A program made the position numbers and the translations under genes. Source: Kocuria massiliensis (lineage in GTDB: Bacteria > Actinomycetota > Actinomycetes > Actinomycetales > Micrococcaceae). Taken from it: a DNA stretch of 64,000 bases. Where the stretch lies: positions 62,001 through 126,000 of the forward strand of contig NZ_LT835160.1 of the NCBI RefSeq assembly GCF_900169715.1, read 5' to 3'. Each line of letters begins with the position of its first letter. The stretch's first letter is position 1. The notes beneath the pieces were generated by a model. It worked only from the letters and a program-made list of their open reading frames with translations. It searched no databases and was not told the DNA's origin. Below, piece by piece: positions 55,624 through 64,000 of this stretch.

Positions 55624-55738
55624 GCGCCCGCGCTTGTGGCCGCATTTTCACGACCACCTGGTCCTCACCCAGGGCACCCCACCGCGGTTGGAGGGTTGCC
55701 GGCCAGCAAGCTGGGGCTTGTCACTGGCTCTCTTGACC
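55624..55738 (-). promoter_or_regulatory. SAM-IV riboswitch controlling metY-metX
   Basis: On the leftward strand the sequence GGTCAAGAGAGCCAG, then AAGCCCCAGCTTGCTGGCCG, GCAACCCTCCAACCGCGGTG, GGGTGCCCTGGGTGA and GGACCAGG, ending in CAAGCGCGGGC, matches the actinobacterial SAM-IV aptamer almost base for base. The P1 (GGTC/GACC), internal kissing arms and the downstream pseudoknot strand are present. It lies about 120 bases ahead of metY. Binding of S-adenosylmethionine should repress the methionine genes. Confidence 0.92.
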
Positions 55739-55745
55739 TGATTCA

Positions 55746-55775
55746 AGTTTTCTCCGGGCAGGGGCAACGGGTCAA
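55746..55775 (-). promoter_or_regulatory. Possible promoter of the metY riboswitch transcript
   Basis: On the leftward strand TTGACC (55775-55770) and AAAACT (55751-55746) are 18 bases apart. They lie just upstream of the aptamer, so transcription would start near 55740. The -10 is a weak match. Confidence 0.4.
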
Positions 55776-55910
55776 GCTTGGGCCGGATGCTAAGCGCGCG
55801 TGACACGTCGTGACATTTATGACGTGGCTCGGTGCAGTTGCGTAACCTATCCAGAGTCAGATTCAAGGACCGATCGTGAGCCATAACGGTCACGAGCGCA
55901 AAGGAAGACC

Positions 55911-57344
55911 GTGCAAGAACGCAGTTCTACCCCGCAGACCCACTCGTCGGCCGCCACCGACCCCGCACCGCAAACCCGGAGCTCGCTCCACCGTGGTCTC
56001 ACTTTGCGACATATTCGTTTCATCGCTCTCGGTTCCGCCATTGGCACCGGGCTCTTCCTCGGCTCGGCGGACGCGATTCAATTCGCCGGTCCGTCCGTTC
56101 TGCTCGCTTACGTGATCGGCGGTGCCGCGGTCTTTATGGTCATGCGTGCCATGGGTGAGATGGCCATGGTGCACCCGGTGCCCGGATCGTTCTCGGATTA
56201 CGCGACGCAGTACCTCGGCCGCTGGGCCGGATTCGTCACAGGCTGGAGCTTCGCCTTCGAAATGGCCCTCGTCGCGGTGGCCGACGTGACCGCCTTTTCC
56301 CTCTATATGCGCTTCTGGTTCCCGGGTTCGCCCAGCTGGGTCTGGATCGTCGCGGTGGTCGCCATCATCATGGGGATCAACCTGACGAAGGTCAAGGTGT
56401 ATGGCGAGGTGGAATTCTGGCTCACCATCGTCAAGGTGGGCGCGATCATCGCGATGATCGTGGGCGGCATCGCGCTCATGATCTTCGGCGTCTCCCTGCA
56501 CGATCAGGTGCAGCCGTCGGTCACCAATTTGTGGGAACAGGGTGGTTTCTTCCCGCACGGATTCACCGGATTCCTTGCGTGCTTCACCGTGGTGATGTTC
56601 GCCTTTGGCGGCGTCGAAACCATCGGTATTACCGCGGGGGAAGCGGAGAATCCGGGCAAGTCCATCCCGGGGGCCATCAACACCGTGCCCGTGCGGATTC
56701 TCCTGTTCTACGTTCTGACCATGGGCGTCATCATGTCGCTCTACCCGTGGAGCAGCATCGGTAATGAGGGGTCGCCCTTCGTGCAGATCTTCTCTGGGCT
56801 CGGCATTCCTGCGGCGGCACACATCCTCAATGTGGTGGTCCTGACCGCCGCCGTCTCGGCGATTAACTCAGACATCTACGGTGCGGGCCGCATGCTGTTC
56901 GGTTTGGCTCAGCGAGGGCTGGCTCCGCGCTCGTTCACTCGAGTCTCACCCGGCGGCACACCCCGAATGACGGTGGCCGCGATGGGTCTCGTGTTGGTCG
57001 TGGGTGTGCTCGTCAACGTCTTCTTCGAAAACGCTTTCCTCTACGTCGCAACACTCGTCACCTTTGCGACCGTGCTGGTGTGGGTCATGATTCTCGTGAC
57101 GCACCTTGCGATGCGGCGGCAACGTCGACGCGAAGACACGGGGCCGTCTCCGTTCCCGACGCCGCTGTGGCCGGTTGCCTCGTGGGCGGCTTTGGCATTC
57201 ATGGTGTTCGTGATCGTCTTGCTCGGGTTCTTCGAGGACACCAGGATGTCTCTGATCATCGGCGCCGTCTGGCTGGTTCTGCTGGCCGTTCTGTACCCGC
57301 TGACGCGCCGTTCCAGGCAACGCGCCGAGTCCGCCCAGGGCTGA
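55911..57344 (+). CDS. Amino acid permease (APC superfamily, AAT type)
   Basis: 477 residues from GTG 55911, after AAAGGAAG. Twelve membrane segments are expected. Helix 1 carries the APC motif [16 protein letters not shown] and helix 6 the [19 protein letters not shown] region. It resembles proline/GABA-type or aromatic permeases; the substrate is not determined. Adjacent divergent metY suggests amino acid uptake, but shared control is not shown. Confidence 0.9.
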   Translation: MQERSSTPQTHSSAATDPAPQTRSSLHRGLTLRHIRFIALGSAIGTGLFLGSADAIQFAGPSVLLAYVIGGAAVFMVMRAMGEMAMVHPVPGSFSDYATQYLGRWAGFVTGWSFAFEMALVAVADVTAFSLYMRFWFPGSPSWVWIVAVVAIIMGINLTKVKVYGEVEFWLTIVKVGAIIAMIVGGIALMIFGVSLHDQVQPSVTNLWEQGGFFPHGFTGFLACFTVVMFAFGGVETIGITAGEAENPGKSIPGAINTVPVRILLFYVLTMGVIMSLYPWSSIGNEGSPFVQIFSGLGIPAAAHILNVVVLTAAVSAINSDIYGAGRMLFGLAQRGLAPRSFTRVSPGGTPRMTVAAMGLVLVVGVLVNVFFENAFLYVATLVTFATVLVWVMILVTHLAMRRQRRREDTGPSPFPTPLWPVASWAALAFMVFVIVLLGFFEDTRMSLIIGAVWLVLLAVLYPLTRRSRQRAESAQG

Positions 57345-57385
57345 CGGCCGCAAGGCGAGGGTGCGCGGATTACTAGACTGGGCGC

Positions 57386-59608
57386 ATGACTTCAGCTGAA
57401 TCACGCACCGTGCATGGCCCGCAGTGGAATTCCGCGGCACAGCCGCCCCAAACCCGCAAGGTCCCCACCCAACGGTTGATGCACGGCGATGAATTCGTCG
57501 ACGACTACGAATGGCTCCGGGCGAAAGACGACCCCGCCGTTATCGACTATCTGAAGGCCGAGAACGCCTACGCCGAGGCTCTCACCGAGGGCCTCGGGGA
57601 TCTCCGTTCGTCCATCGTGCAGGAGATCAAGGACCGCACCCAGGAGACGGATCTGTCGGTGCCAAATCGCCATGGCGATTGGTGGTATTTCCAGCGGACC
57701 CGTGAGGGCGCCGACTACGCCGTCTTCTGCCGCGTCCCCGCCCACAACACCGGCGACACGGCCCAGGACTGGACCCCGCCACAGGTACCGGTGGATGCGC
57801 CCCTGGAGGGCGAAGAGGTCCTGCTGGACTGCAATAAGGTGGCCGCCGATCTGCCGTTCTTCTCGCTGGGGGCTTTCCAGGTGACCCGCGACGGACGCTA
57901 CCTGACGTATTCCGTGGACGAGACCGGAGATGAACGCTTCGATCAATACGTCAAGGATCTGACGACCGGCACGCTCCTTCCGGATGTCCTCCACGGAGTG
58001 TTTGCCGGTGGATTCCTGACCCCAGACGGCTCTCATGTGATCTACTCCGTGGTCGATACATCCTGGCGGCCCTACGAGGTTCGCGCGCACCGCTTGGGAA
58101 CAGATGCCGCGGAAGACGTCTCACTGTGGAACGAGCCCGACGTCGCCCTCTGGCTTGGCGCCGAAATCGCATCCGACGAGCAACATCTGATCCTCGACGC
58201 CGGATGCTCGGAATACAACGAGACCAGGATCCTTCCGCTCTCGGAGTTGAACGGCCACTCGGCGCCCCGGCCACGCGTCGTCGTCCCCCGCGAGGAACGG
58301 GTGCTCTACGAGGCCGATCCGGTCGATGTTCTCGGCACCACGTACCTGCTCGTGAATCACGATTCGGGTGCCCCCAATGGTGAGTTGCTGGCCGTTGCTC
58401 TGGCCGATGCGTGGGAGGCCGGATCGATCGAGGCCTTGCTCCGCGTCGGGACAGTTTTGCTCCCCGGATCCTCCACGCGCCGAATCAACGGCTTCATGGT
58501 GAATCGGACCCACCTGGCGCTCAGCATGCGTGAGGGCGGTGTTGAAAAGGTTGGGGTGTACCCGCTGGCCGACGTCGCATCGGCGATCGACGGCACACCG
58601 CTTCCCGCCGCCGTCGAGCCTTTCTCGGCCGATGAGCTCTATACCGCGAAGATCTCCGCGATGTCGCTCCACTCCCCTGTGATTGGTCTGGGATACATCT
58701 CCTACGTGACTCCGTGGCGACGCTACGACTATTTCCCAGAGTCAGACCGACTCGAATTGCGGCGCGAGACCCCGGTGTTGGGTGGTTTCCGCACCGAAGA
58801 CTACGTCGCACGCCGCGAGTGGGCCACGGCCCCGGACGGCACTCAAATTCCCGTTTCGGTGGTGCACCGGGCCGACCTCGACCTCACGGTCCCGCACCCG
58901 GTACTGCAGTACGGTTACGGTTCCTATGAGGCGAGTTCCAACCCCGGGTTTTCCATTGCCCGGCTGAGTTTGCTGGACCGCGGCGTTGTGTACGTGGTGG
59001 CCCATGTGCGCGGCGGTGGCGAGCTGGGGCGCGAGTGGTATCTCCAAGGCAAGAAGCTGAACAAAGAGAACTCGTTTACGGATTTCATCGCCGTCACGGA
59101 TTACCTGGCGGATCAGCCATGGGCGGACGAGCAGCACATCGTGGCCGAAGGCGGCTCCGCGGGCGGATTGCTCGTCGGTGCCGTGGCCAACATGGCTCCA
59201 GAAAAGTACGCGGGAATCCTTGCCGTCGTGCCATTCGTGGATCCCGTCACCAGCATCTCCGATCCCGAACTTCCCCTATCGGCCCTGGAATGGGAAGAAT
59301 GGGGCAATCCCATCGACGACGCCGAGGTGTACCGCTACATGACCGGGTACTCCCCCTACGAAAACGTTCAGGCCGTGGCCTATCCGCCCATTGCGGCGGT
59401 CACCAGCCTGAATGACACCCGGGTCCTGTACGTGGAACCGGCCAAGTGGGTTCCCAAACTCCGGTCGATGACCACGGGTGACGCACCCATACTCCTCCGG
59501 ATCGAAATGGACGGAGGTCATGGCGGCGGATCTGGCCGTTATCGCCGGTGGGAGGACGCCGCGTGGGAGTTCTCCTTCGTCCTGAATTGCTTGGGGATCC
59601 GCTCCTAA
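57386..59608 (+). CDS. ptrB: S9 prolyl oligopeptidase (oligopeptidase B type)
   Basis: 740 residues. An N-terminal beta-propeller (about 70-420) covers a C-terminal alpha/beta hydrolase. The nucleophile Ser lies in VAEGGSAGGLLVGAV. The Asp lies in TSLNDTRVLYVEPAKW and the His in DGGHGGGSGRY. There is no signal peptide, so it is cytoplasmic. It likely cleaves basic or proline-containing peptides. Confidence 0.9.
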   Translation: MTSAESRTVHGPQWNSAAQPPQTRKVPTQRLMHGDEFVDDYEWLRAKDDPAVIDYLKAENAYAEALTEGLGDLRSSIVQEIKDRTQETDLSVPNRHGDWWYFQRTREGADYAVFCRVPAHNTGDTAQDWTPPQVPVDAPLEGEEVLLDCNKVAADLPFFSLGAFQVTRDGRYLTYSVDETGDERFDQYVKDLTTGTLLPDVLHGVFAGGFLTPDGSHVIYSVVDTSWRPYEVRAHRLGTDAAEDVSLWNEPDVALWLGAEIASDEQHLILDAGCSEYNETRILPLSELNGHSAPRPRVVVPREERVLYEADPVDVLGTTYLLVNHDSGAPNGELLAVALADAWEAGSIEALLRVGTVLLPGSSTRRINGFMVNRTHLALSMREGGVEKVGVYPLADVASAIDGTPLPAAVEPFSADELYTAKISAMSLHSPVIGLGYISYVTPWRRYDYFPESDRLELRRETPVLGGFRTEDYVARREWATAPDGTQIPVSVVHRADLDLTVPHPVLQYGYGSYEASSNPGFSIARLSLLDRGVVYVVAHVRGGGELGREWYLQGKKLNKENSFTDFIAVTDYLADQPWADEQHIVAEGGSAGGLLVGAVANMAPEKYAGILAVVPFVDPVTSISDPELPLSALEWEEWGNPIDDAEVYRYMTGYSPYENVQAVAYPPIAAVTSLNDTRVLYVEPAKWVPKLRSMTTGDAPILLRIEMDGGHGGGSGRYRRWEDAAWEFSFVLNCLGIRS

Positions 59609-59626
59609 TTCCGCCGAACTATAGAA

Positions 59627-59675
59627 AAGGCCGTGGAAAGCGCCGCACTCACAATGCGGTTCTTTCCACGGCCTT
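59627..59675. terminator. Bidirectional terminator between ptrB and gatB
   Basis: AAGGCCGTGGAAAG and CTTTCCACGGCCTT arms surround an inner CCGCA/TGCGG hairpin. T-rich flanks occur on the - strand (59623-59628 region reads TTTTCTA). It serves convergent genes. Confidence 0.85.
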
Positions 59676-59693
59676 CGCTACAGGCGCCGAATT

Positions 59694-61196
59694 CTAGCCT
59701 TCGACGCCCAATTTCTCGAGAATCAGTTCACGCACGCGACCGGCGTCGGCCTGCCCTCGGGTGGCCTTCATGACCTGGCCGACCACCGCGCCCGCGGCCT
59801 GGATTTTGCCTCCACGGATCTTCTCGGCAACGTCGGGCATCGCGGCCAAGGCTTCGTCGACGGCGGTGGATAGCGCACCCTCGTCGGAAACCACCGCGAG
59901 TCCGCGCTTCTCCACGACCTCGCTCGGGGAACCCTCGCCCTCGAGCACGTGTTCCAGCACCTGGCGGGCGATCTTGTCGTTGATCTTGCCCTCCTGGATG
60001 AGTCCGTCGAGCTCGACCACGATCTGCGGTGTCGCGCCGACCTCGCCGGGCTCCACCTCGCGGGCCTTAGCCAGGCGGGAGATTTCACCCATCCACCATT
60101 TGCGGGCCACGGGAGCGCTCGCACCGGCGGCAATGGTCTCCTCGATTTCCGTCATGACGCCGGCGTTGACGACGTCGCGGAATTCCTCATCCGAGTAGCC
60201 CCACTCGTTCTGCAGACGCCGACGACGCTCTGCCGGAGGCTCCGGAAGCTCGGAACGCAACCGCTCGATCCACTCCTCGTTGGTCACCACGGGAACCAGG
60301 TCCGGCTCCGGGAAGTACCGGTAGTCGTCCGCGTCGGACTTCGGCCGTCCCGAGGTGGTCACACGAGTGTCCTCGTGCCAGTGACGGGTTTCCTGAACGA
60401 TCTTCTCGCCGGCGTCCAAAACGGCGGCGTGACGGCAGATTTCGTAACGCACCGCGCGCTCGACGGAACGCATCGAATTCACGTTCTTGGTTTCCGTGCG
60501 GGTTCCGAGCGTGTCGGAGCCCTTGGGCATGAGCGACACGTTGGCATCGCAGCGGACGTTGCCGCGCTCCATACGGGCATCGGAAATACCGAGGTTCTTC
60601 ACGATCTCGCGGATGGCGGCGACGTATGCCTTCGCCAGCTCCGGCGCGCGCTCCCCCGCGCCACGAATCGGGCGGGTCACAATCTCGATGAGCGGCACGC
60701 CGGACCGGTTGTAGTCCACGAGGGAATAGTCCGCACCCTGAATGCGTCCGGCGCCGCCCTTGTGGCTCAGCTTCCCGGCGTCTTCCTCCATGTGCGCGCG
60801 CTCGATATCGATGGTGAACGTCGTGCCATCCTCCAGCTGAACATCGACCGAACCGTTTTCGGCGATCGGCTCGTCAAACTGAGAGGTTTGGAAGTTCTTG
60901 GGGGTGTCCGGGTAGAAGTAATTCTTTCGAGCGAAATGGCTCACCGGTGCGATATCGCACCCCAAAGCGAGACCCAATTTGATCGCCGACTCGACGGCTT
61001 GACCATTGACCTTGGGCAAGACGCCCGGCAGGCCGAGGGAGACAGGACTGATATTCGTGTTGGGCTCGTCGCCAAAAGCGTTGGGGGCGGCGTCGAACAT
61101 CTTGGTCTTGGTATTGAGCTCGACGTGGACCTCAAAGCCAAGTACGGGGTCGTACTTAGCCATCGCCTCGTCGAAGGACAGAATCTGATCGGTCAT
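59694..61196 (-). CDS. gatB: Asp/Glu-tRNA(Asn/Gln) amidotransferase subunit B
   Basis: 500 residues. Conserved [46 protein letters not shown] and [14 protein letters not shown]. The C-terminal YqeY-like tRNA-binding domain ends at EKLGVEG. It transamidates misacylated Glu-tRNA(Gln) or Asp-tRNA(Asn) with GatA/C. It directly follows gatA. Confidence 0.97.
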   Translation of the reverse strand: MTDQILSFDEAMAKYDPVLGFEVHVELNTKTKMFDAAPNAFGDEPNTNISPVSLGLPGVLPKVNGQAVESAIKLGLALGCDIAPVSHFARKNYFYPDTPKNFQTSQFDEPIAENGSVDVQLEDGTTFTIDIERAHMEEDAGKLSHKGGAGRIQGADYSLVDYNRSGVPLIEIVTRPIRGAGERAPELAKAYVAAIREIVKNLGISDARMERGNVRCDANVSLMPKGSDTLGTRTETKNVNSMRSVERAVRYEICRHAAVLDAGEKIVQETRHWHEDTRVTTSGRPKSDADDYRYFPEPDLVPVVTNEEWIERLRSELPEPPAERRRRLQNEWGYSDEEFRDVVNAGVMTEIEETIAAGASAPVARKWWMGEISRLAKAREVEPGEVGATPQIVVELDGLIQEGKINDKIARQVLEHVLEGEGSPSEVVEKRGLAVVSDEGALSTAVDEALAAMPDVAEKIRGGKIQAAGAVVGQVMKATRGQADAGRVRELILEKLGVEG

Positions 61197-62801
61197 TTAC
61201 TTGGCACTTCCTTCGGTCCGTGCGGCGATGAGTGACTCCGTGTCGGGCAGCTGATCCAGCAGGGCCCCACCCCACTTCTCCTTCAATGCGGCTTCCAGCC
61301 CGGCACCCGCCCGGTACAGTCGAGCGTCTTCCTTGGCCGGAGCCATGAACTGGATGCCCACAGGGAGGCCGTCCTCGTCCGCGAGTCCGCCGGGAAGAGA
61401 AATCGAAGGAATTCCGGCGAGGTTGACCGGAATCGTCGCGATGTCGTTGAGATACATTTCCAGCGGATCTTCCGTCTTTGACCCCAGCTTGAAGGCCGTG
61501 GTCGGAGAGGTCGGAGACATCAGGACGTCCACCTCCGCGAAGGCATTCGTGAAGTCGCGCTGAATCAACGTGCGGACACGTTGCGCCGAACCGTAGTAGG
61601 CATCGTAGTAACCCGCCGACAAAGCGTATGTGCCCAAAATGATGCGCCGCTTCGCCTCGGGGCCGAACCCTGCGGCGCGCGTGGCCGACATGACCCGCTC
61701 GATGGTGACGGGGCCGTCCTTCGGCATTTCGCGCAGGCCGAAGCGGACGCCGTCGTACTTCGCGAGGTTGGAGGAGACCTCCGACGCCATGATGAGGTAG
61801 TACGCGCCCAGAGCGTGCTGCAGATTGGGGGTGGAAACCTCGACGACTTCGGCTCCTGCCGCGCGAAGTAGCTCCACCGATTCCTCAAAGCGGCGGGTGA
61901 CGCCGGCCTGGAAGCCTTCACCGGTCAATTCCTTGACGACGCCGACCTTCAATCCCTGGAGACCACCGGGCGCGGCACCCTGGTCCGCGGCCTCGACGTA
62001 CGCACCCACCGGCTCGTTGATCGAGGTTGAGTCCATGGGGTCATAGCCGCCGATGATCTCGTGCAGGACCGCAGAGTCACGCACCGAGCGGCTGACAGGT
62101 CCCACCTGGTCCAGCGACGAAGCCATCGCGATGACGCCGTACCGAGACACGGAACCGTACGTGGGCTTAACACCGACGGAACCCGTCACGGCAGCGGGCT
62201 GACGGATGGATCCGCCCGTATCCGTGCCGAGGGCGAGCGGAGCTTGGAAGGCCGTGACGGCCGCGGCAGAGCCGCCCCCGGAGCCACCGGGAATCCGGTC
62301 CAAGTCCCAGGGATTACGAGTCACGCCAAAGGCGGAATGCTCGGTCGAGGATCCCATGGCAAATTCATCGAGGTTAGTTTTGCCCAGAATCGGCAGGCGC
62401 GCCTCACGAATTTTCTGCACCACGGTGCCGTCGTAAGGGCTCATCCAGCCTTCGAGCATCCGAGAGGCCGCCGTGGTCGGCTGCCCCTTGGTCACGATGA
62501 GGTCCTTGACCGCGATCGGGACTCCCGCCATGGGCGGCAGATCCTTGCCTGCGGCACGGTCGGCGTCCACCTGACGCGCGGTTTCGAGGGCTTCTTCGCC
62601 GCTGACGTTCAAGAACGCGTTCAGTCCGGTCTTGCCCTGGGAACGGTCCTCTTCGGAGACCGGGGTGCCTTCAGTGGCGGCGATCCGGTCCAGATGCGCC
62701 TGGGTCAGTTCGACCGAGGTGATCTCGCCGGCGGCCAATTTTTCGGCGGCCTCGGAGGCCGTCAAGGTGATGAGTTCTTGGTTCTTCACGGTGTGGTTCA
62801 C
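61197..62801 (-). CDS. gatA: Asp/Glu-tRNA amidotransferase subunit A
   Basis: 534 residues, amidase-signature enzyme. The Lys-Ser-Ser triad lies in [31 protein letters not shown] and [17 protein letters not shown]. The start is GTG 62801, with a second GTG 12 bases in. It releases ammonia from glutamine for GatB. It lies 4 bases after gatC. Confidence 0.96.
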   Translation of the reverse strand: MNHTVKNQELITLTASEAAEKLAAGEITSVELTQAHLDRIAATEGTPVSEEDRSQGKTGLNAFLNVSGEEALETARQVDADRAAGKDLPPMAGVPIAVKDLIVTKGQPTTAASRMLEGWMSPYDGTVVQKIREARLPILGKTNLDEFAMGSSTEHSAFGVTRNPWDLDRIPGGSGGGSAAAVTAFQAPLALGTDTGGSIRQPAAVTGSVGVKPTYGSVSRYGVIAMASSLDQVGPVSRSVRDSAVLHEIIGGYDPMDSTSINEPVGAYVEAADQGAAPGGLQGLKVGVVKELTGEGFQAGVTRRFEESVELLRAAGAEVVEVSTPNLQHALGAYYLIMASEVSSNLAKYDGVRFGLREMPKDGPVTIERVMSATRAAGFGPEAKRRIILGTYALSAGYYDAYYGSAQRVRTLIQRDFTNAFAEVDVLMSPTSPTTAFKLGSKTEDPLEMYLNDIATIPVNLAGIPSISLPGGLADEDGLPVGIQFMAPAKEDARLYRAGAGLEAALKEKWGGALLDQLPDTESLIAARTEGSAK

Positions 62802-62805
62802 GCCC

Positions 62806-63102
62806 CTAGTCTTCGTTCAGGATGGCCGGGACCTTGAACTGTCCGTCCTCGGCATCGGGCGCATTGAGCAGCGCTTCGTCGTTCGTCAGTGTCTCGCCTA
62901 CGACGTCGTCGCGGAAAGCGTTGGACAACGGGAGCGGGTGCGAGGTCGGAGGAACATCCTCGATGGGCGCCTCCTGCACCGATTGCACCGCATTGACGAT
63001 CACATCGAGTTCGGCGGCCATGGAGTCAAGCTCCTGGTCGTCCATCTCGATGTGAGCCAGGGACGCAAGGTGCGCGACCTGGTCACGAGATATGGCAGTC
63101 AT
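62806..63102 (-). CDS. gatC: Asp/Glu-tRNA amidotransferase subunit C
   Basis: 98 residues from ATG 63102, with AGGAG upstream. Helical scaffold: [35 protein letters not shown] and the C-terminal FKVPAIL. It begins the gatCAB operon. Confidence 0.95.
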   Translation of the reverse strand: MTAISRDQVAHLASLAHIEMDDQELDSMAAELDVIVNAVQSVQEAPIEDVPPTSHPLPLSNAFRDDVVGETLTNDEALLNAPDAEDGQFKVPAILNED

Positions 63103-63283
63103 GAATTCTCCTGCTCGATTGGCGCTGGGACGAGTTGACGTGTACGTCGTGCCGACGCCACCCGATGGGGTGCGCGGCGTCCATCTCAGTCTAGTCACGG
63201 CGCGAGCGACCCTAAAATGCCGCAGGACGTGCGGCTCAGCGCCATGGGCGAACACGGGACCTCGAGTACCCCAGGGAAATACA

Positions 63284-63320
63284 AAAGTGCCCCGGCCTGC
63301 GATGCAGGACGGGGCACTTT
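63284..63320. terminator. Terminator downstream of the rpf gene
   Basis: AAAGTGCCCCGGCCTGC and GCAGGACGGGGCACTTT arms around GAT, with T-rich flanks on both strands. It lies 50 bases after the rpf stop and upstream of gatC. Confidence 0.88.
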
Positions 63321-63369
63321 CGATGAAGATGACATCCGATCGTCGTTCAGACGATCGCGATCACCGAAC

Positions 63370-64000
63370 TTACGCGGCGGGGATCTCGAGGACCTGGCCG
63401 GGGAAGATCAGCGTGGGGTCGGAAACCACCGAGGTGTTAGCGGCGGCCAGGGTCTGCCAATCGATGCCGTGAGCGGCAGCGATCTTGACCATGGTGTCAC
63501 CGGCAACAACGGTGTAGGAACCAGCCGAAGCGGTCTGAGCCGGGGCGGCAGCCTGGGTCTCAACCGGAGCCTGGTAGGTCTCCTGGACGGGAGCCTGCTG
63601 AACCGGAGCCTGCTCGACCGGAGCCTGCTGGACCTCGGGCTGAGCCGGAGCCTGCTGCTCCTGAGCCGGTGCCTGGTAGGTCTGGGTCTCCTGAGCCTGC
63701 GGGGCAGCCTGCTCGGTCGAAGCGGCGGTCGAACCGGTGTTGCCGGTACCACCCTTCTGGGAGCAGACGGGCCAGGCGCCGGCACCCTGCTCAGCATAGA
63801 CGCGCTCGGCAACCTGGATCTGCTCTGCCTTGGAAGCATTCTGCGGGTCGCCCTGACCGCCGAAGGAGGACCAGGTGCTCGGAGTGAACTGCAGGCCACC
63901 CGAGAATCCGTTACCGGTGTTGGTGGACCAGTTTCCGCCGGACTCGCACTCGGCGACGGCATCCCAGTTGAGGCTATCTGCGTTTGCGGGAGCGGTAGCC
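63370..64000 (-). CDS. rpf: Resuscitation-promoting factor-like transglycosylase with LysM, partial
   Basis: The 5' end lies beyond the right window edge. The visible 209 residues hold the Rpf domain ([20 protein letters not shown] with its catalytic Glu, [18 protein letters not shown], then [16 protein letters not shown]), a Gln/Pro/Ala repeat-rich linker ([13 protein letters not shown]) and a C-terminal LysM ([20 protein letters not shown] to VLEIPAA). It is a secreted muralytic enzyme acting on peptidoglycan in growth and resuscitation. Confidence 0.94.
   Translation of the reverse strand, partial: ATAPANADSLNWDAVAECESGGNWSTNTGNGFSGGLQFTPSTWSSFGGQGDPQNASKAEQIQVAERVYAEQGAGAWPVCSQKGGTGNTGSTAASTEQAAPQAQETQTYQAPAQEQQAPAQPEVQQAPVEQAPVQQAPVQETYQAPVETQAAAPAQTASAGSYTVVAGDTMVKIAAAHGIDWQTLAAANTSVVSDPTLIFPGQVLEIPAA

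Noticed and set aside
1-64000. CRISPR array or insertion sequence
   Set aside because: No regularly spaced repeats and no transposase-like reading were seen.

Overview
The window is chromosomal DNA from a high-GC Gram-positive bacterium. It most likely belongs to the Micrococcales/Micrococcaceae. The evidence is the actinobacterial gene orders (pnp-rpsO-ribF-truB-rbfA-infB-ylxR-nusA-rimP-proS; rpsB-tsf-pyrH-frr-cdsA; dnaG-dgt-dusB...glyS), a SAM-IV riboswitch, an Rpf/LysM resuscitation factor, DivIVA (DivI1A-type) repeats, and many GTG/TTG starts. I judge the base composition by eye to be lower in GC than most Micrococcaceae, so the genus is left open.

Layout. 1-5557 holds pnp (partial), rpsO, a 3-methyladenine glycosylase, an aminotransferase, a methyltransferase and a membrane protein. 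4187-5967 is a divergent pair of a solitary DNA methyltransferase and an XRE regulator, with operator-like palindromes between them. 6032-8125 is luxS-mtnN (SAH detoxification and AI-2) plus an aldo/keto reductase. 8239-17861 is a long leftward translation block: ribF, three membrane proteins, truB, rbfA, infB, ylxR, nusA and rimP. infB is split by an apparent one-base frameshift and has a leader with two mutually exclusive hairpins. 17984-30135 is a DUF4439-like protein, proS, a GNAT, the site-2 protease, an ABC exporter, a DivIVA-repeat protein, cdsA, frr, pyrH, tsf and rpsB. The rlmN, dxr and ispG genes that related genomes usually carry among these are absent here.

30.5-41.8 kb is an accessory stretch rich in exported proteins. 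It carries an M23 peptidase, a small HTH protein, Tat-secreted proteins (one inactivated by an in-frame stop in its signal peptide), a NIPSNAP protein, a GT4 glycosyltransferase, a holin-X-like membrane protein, a membrane-anchored HNH nuclease with an excalibur domain, an HD protein and two tandem Ltp-type surface proteins. Most of it lies between a CAT-anticodon tRNA and tRNA-Asn. No integrase is visible.

41.9-50.8 kb returns to housekeeping genes (dnaG, dgt, dusB, a class III aminotransferase, an alkyltransferase-like protein, a GNAT and glyS). 51-64 kb holds an S4 protein, a low-GC glycosyltransferase, an esterase, metY-metX under a SAM-IV riboswitch, an amino acid permease, an S9 peptidase, gatCAB and the 3' part of an rpf gene.

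The strongest candidates for something new are the surface cassette at 36.7-40.6 kb (anchored nuclease plus Ltp pair, two members sharing the same unusual GCLGCLG anchor), the infB leader switch with the split infB frame, and the orphan methyltransferase/regulator pair. All functional statements are from reading the sequence; no database search was run.
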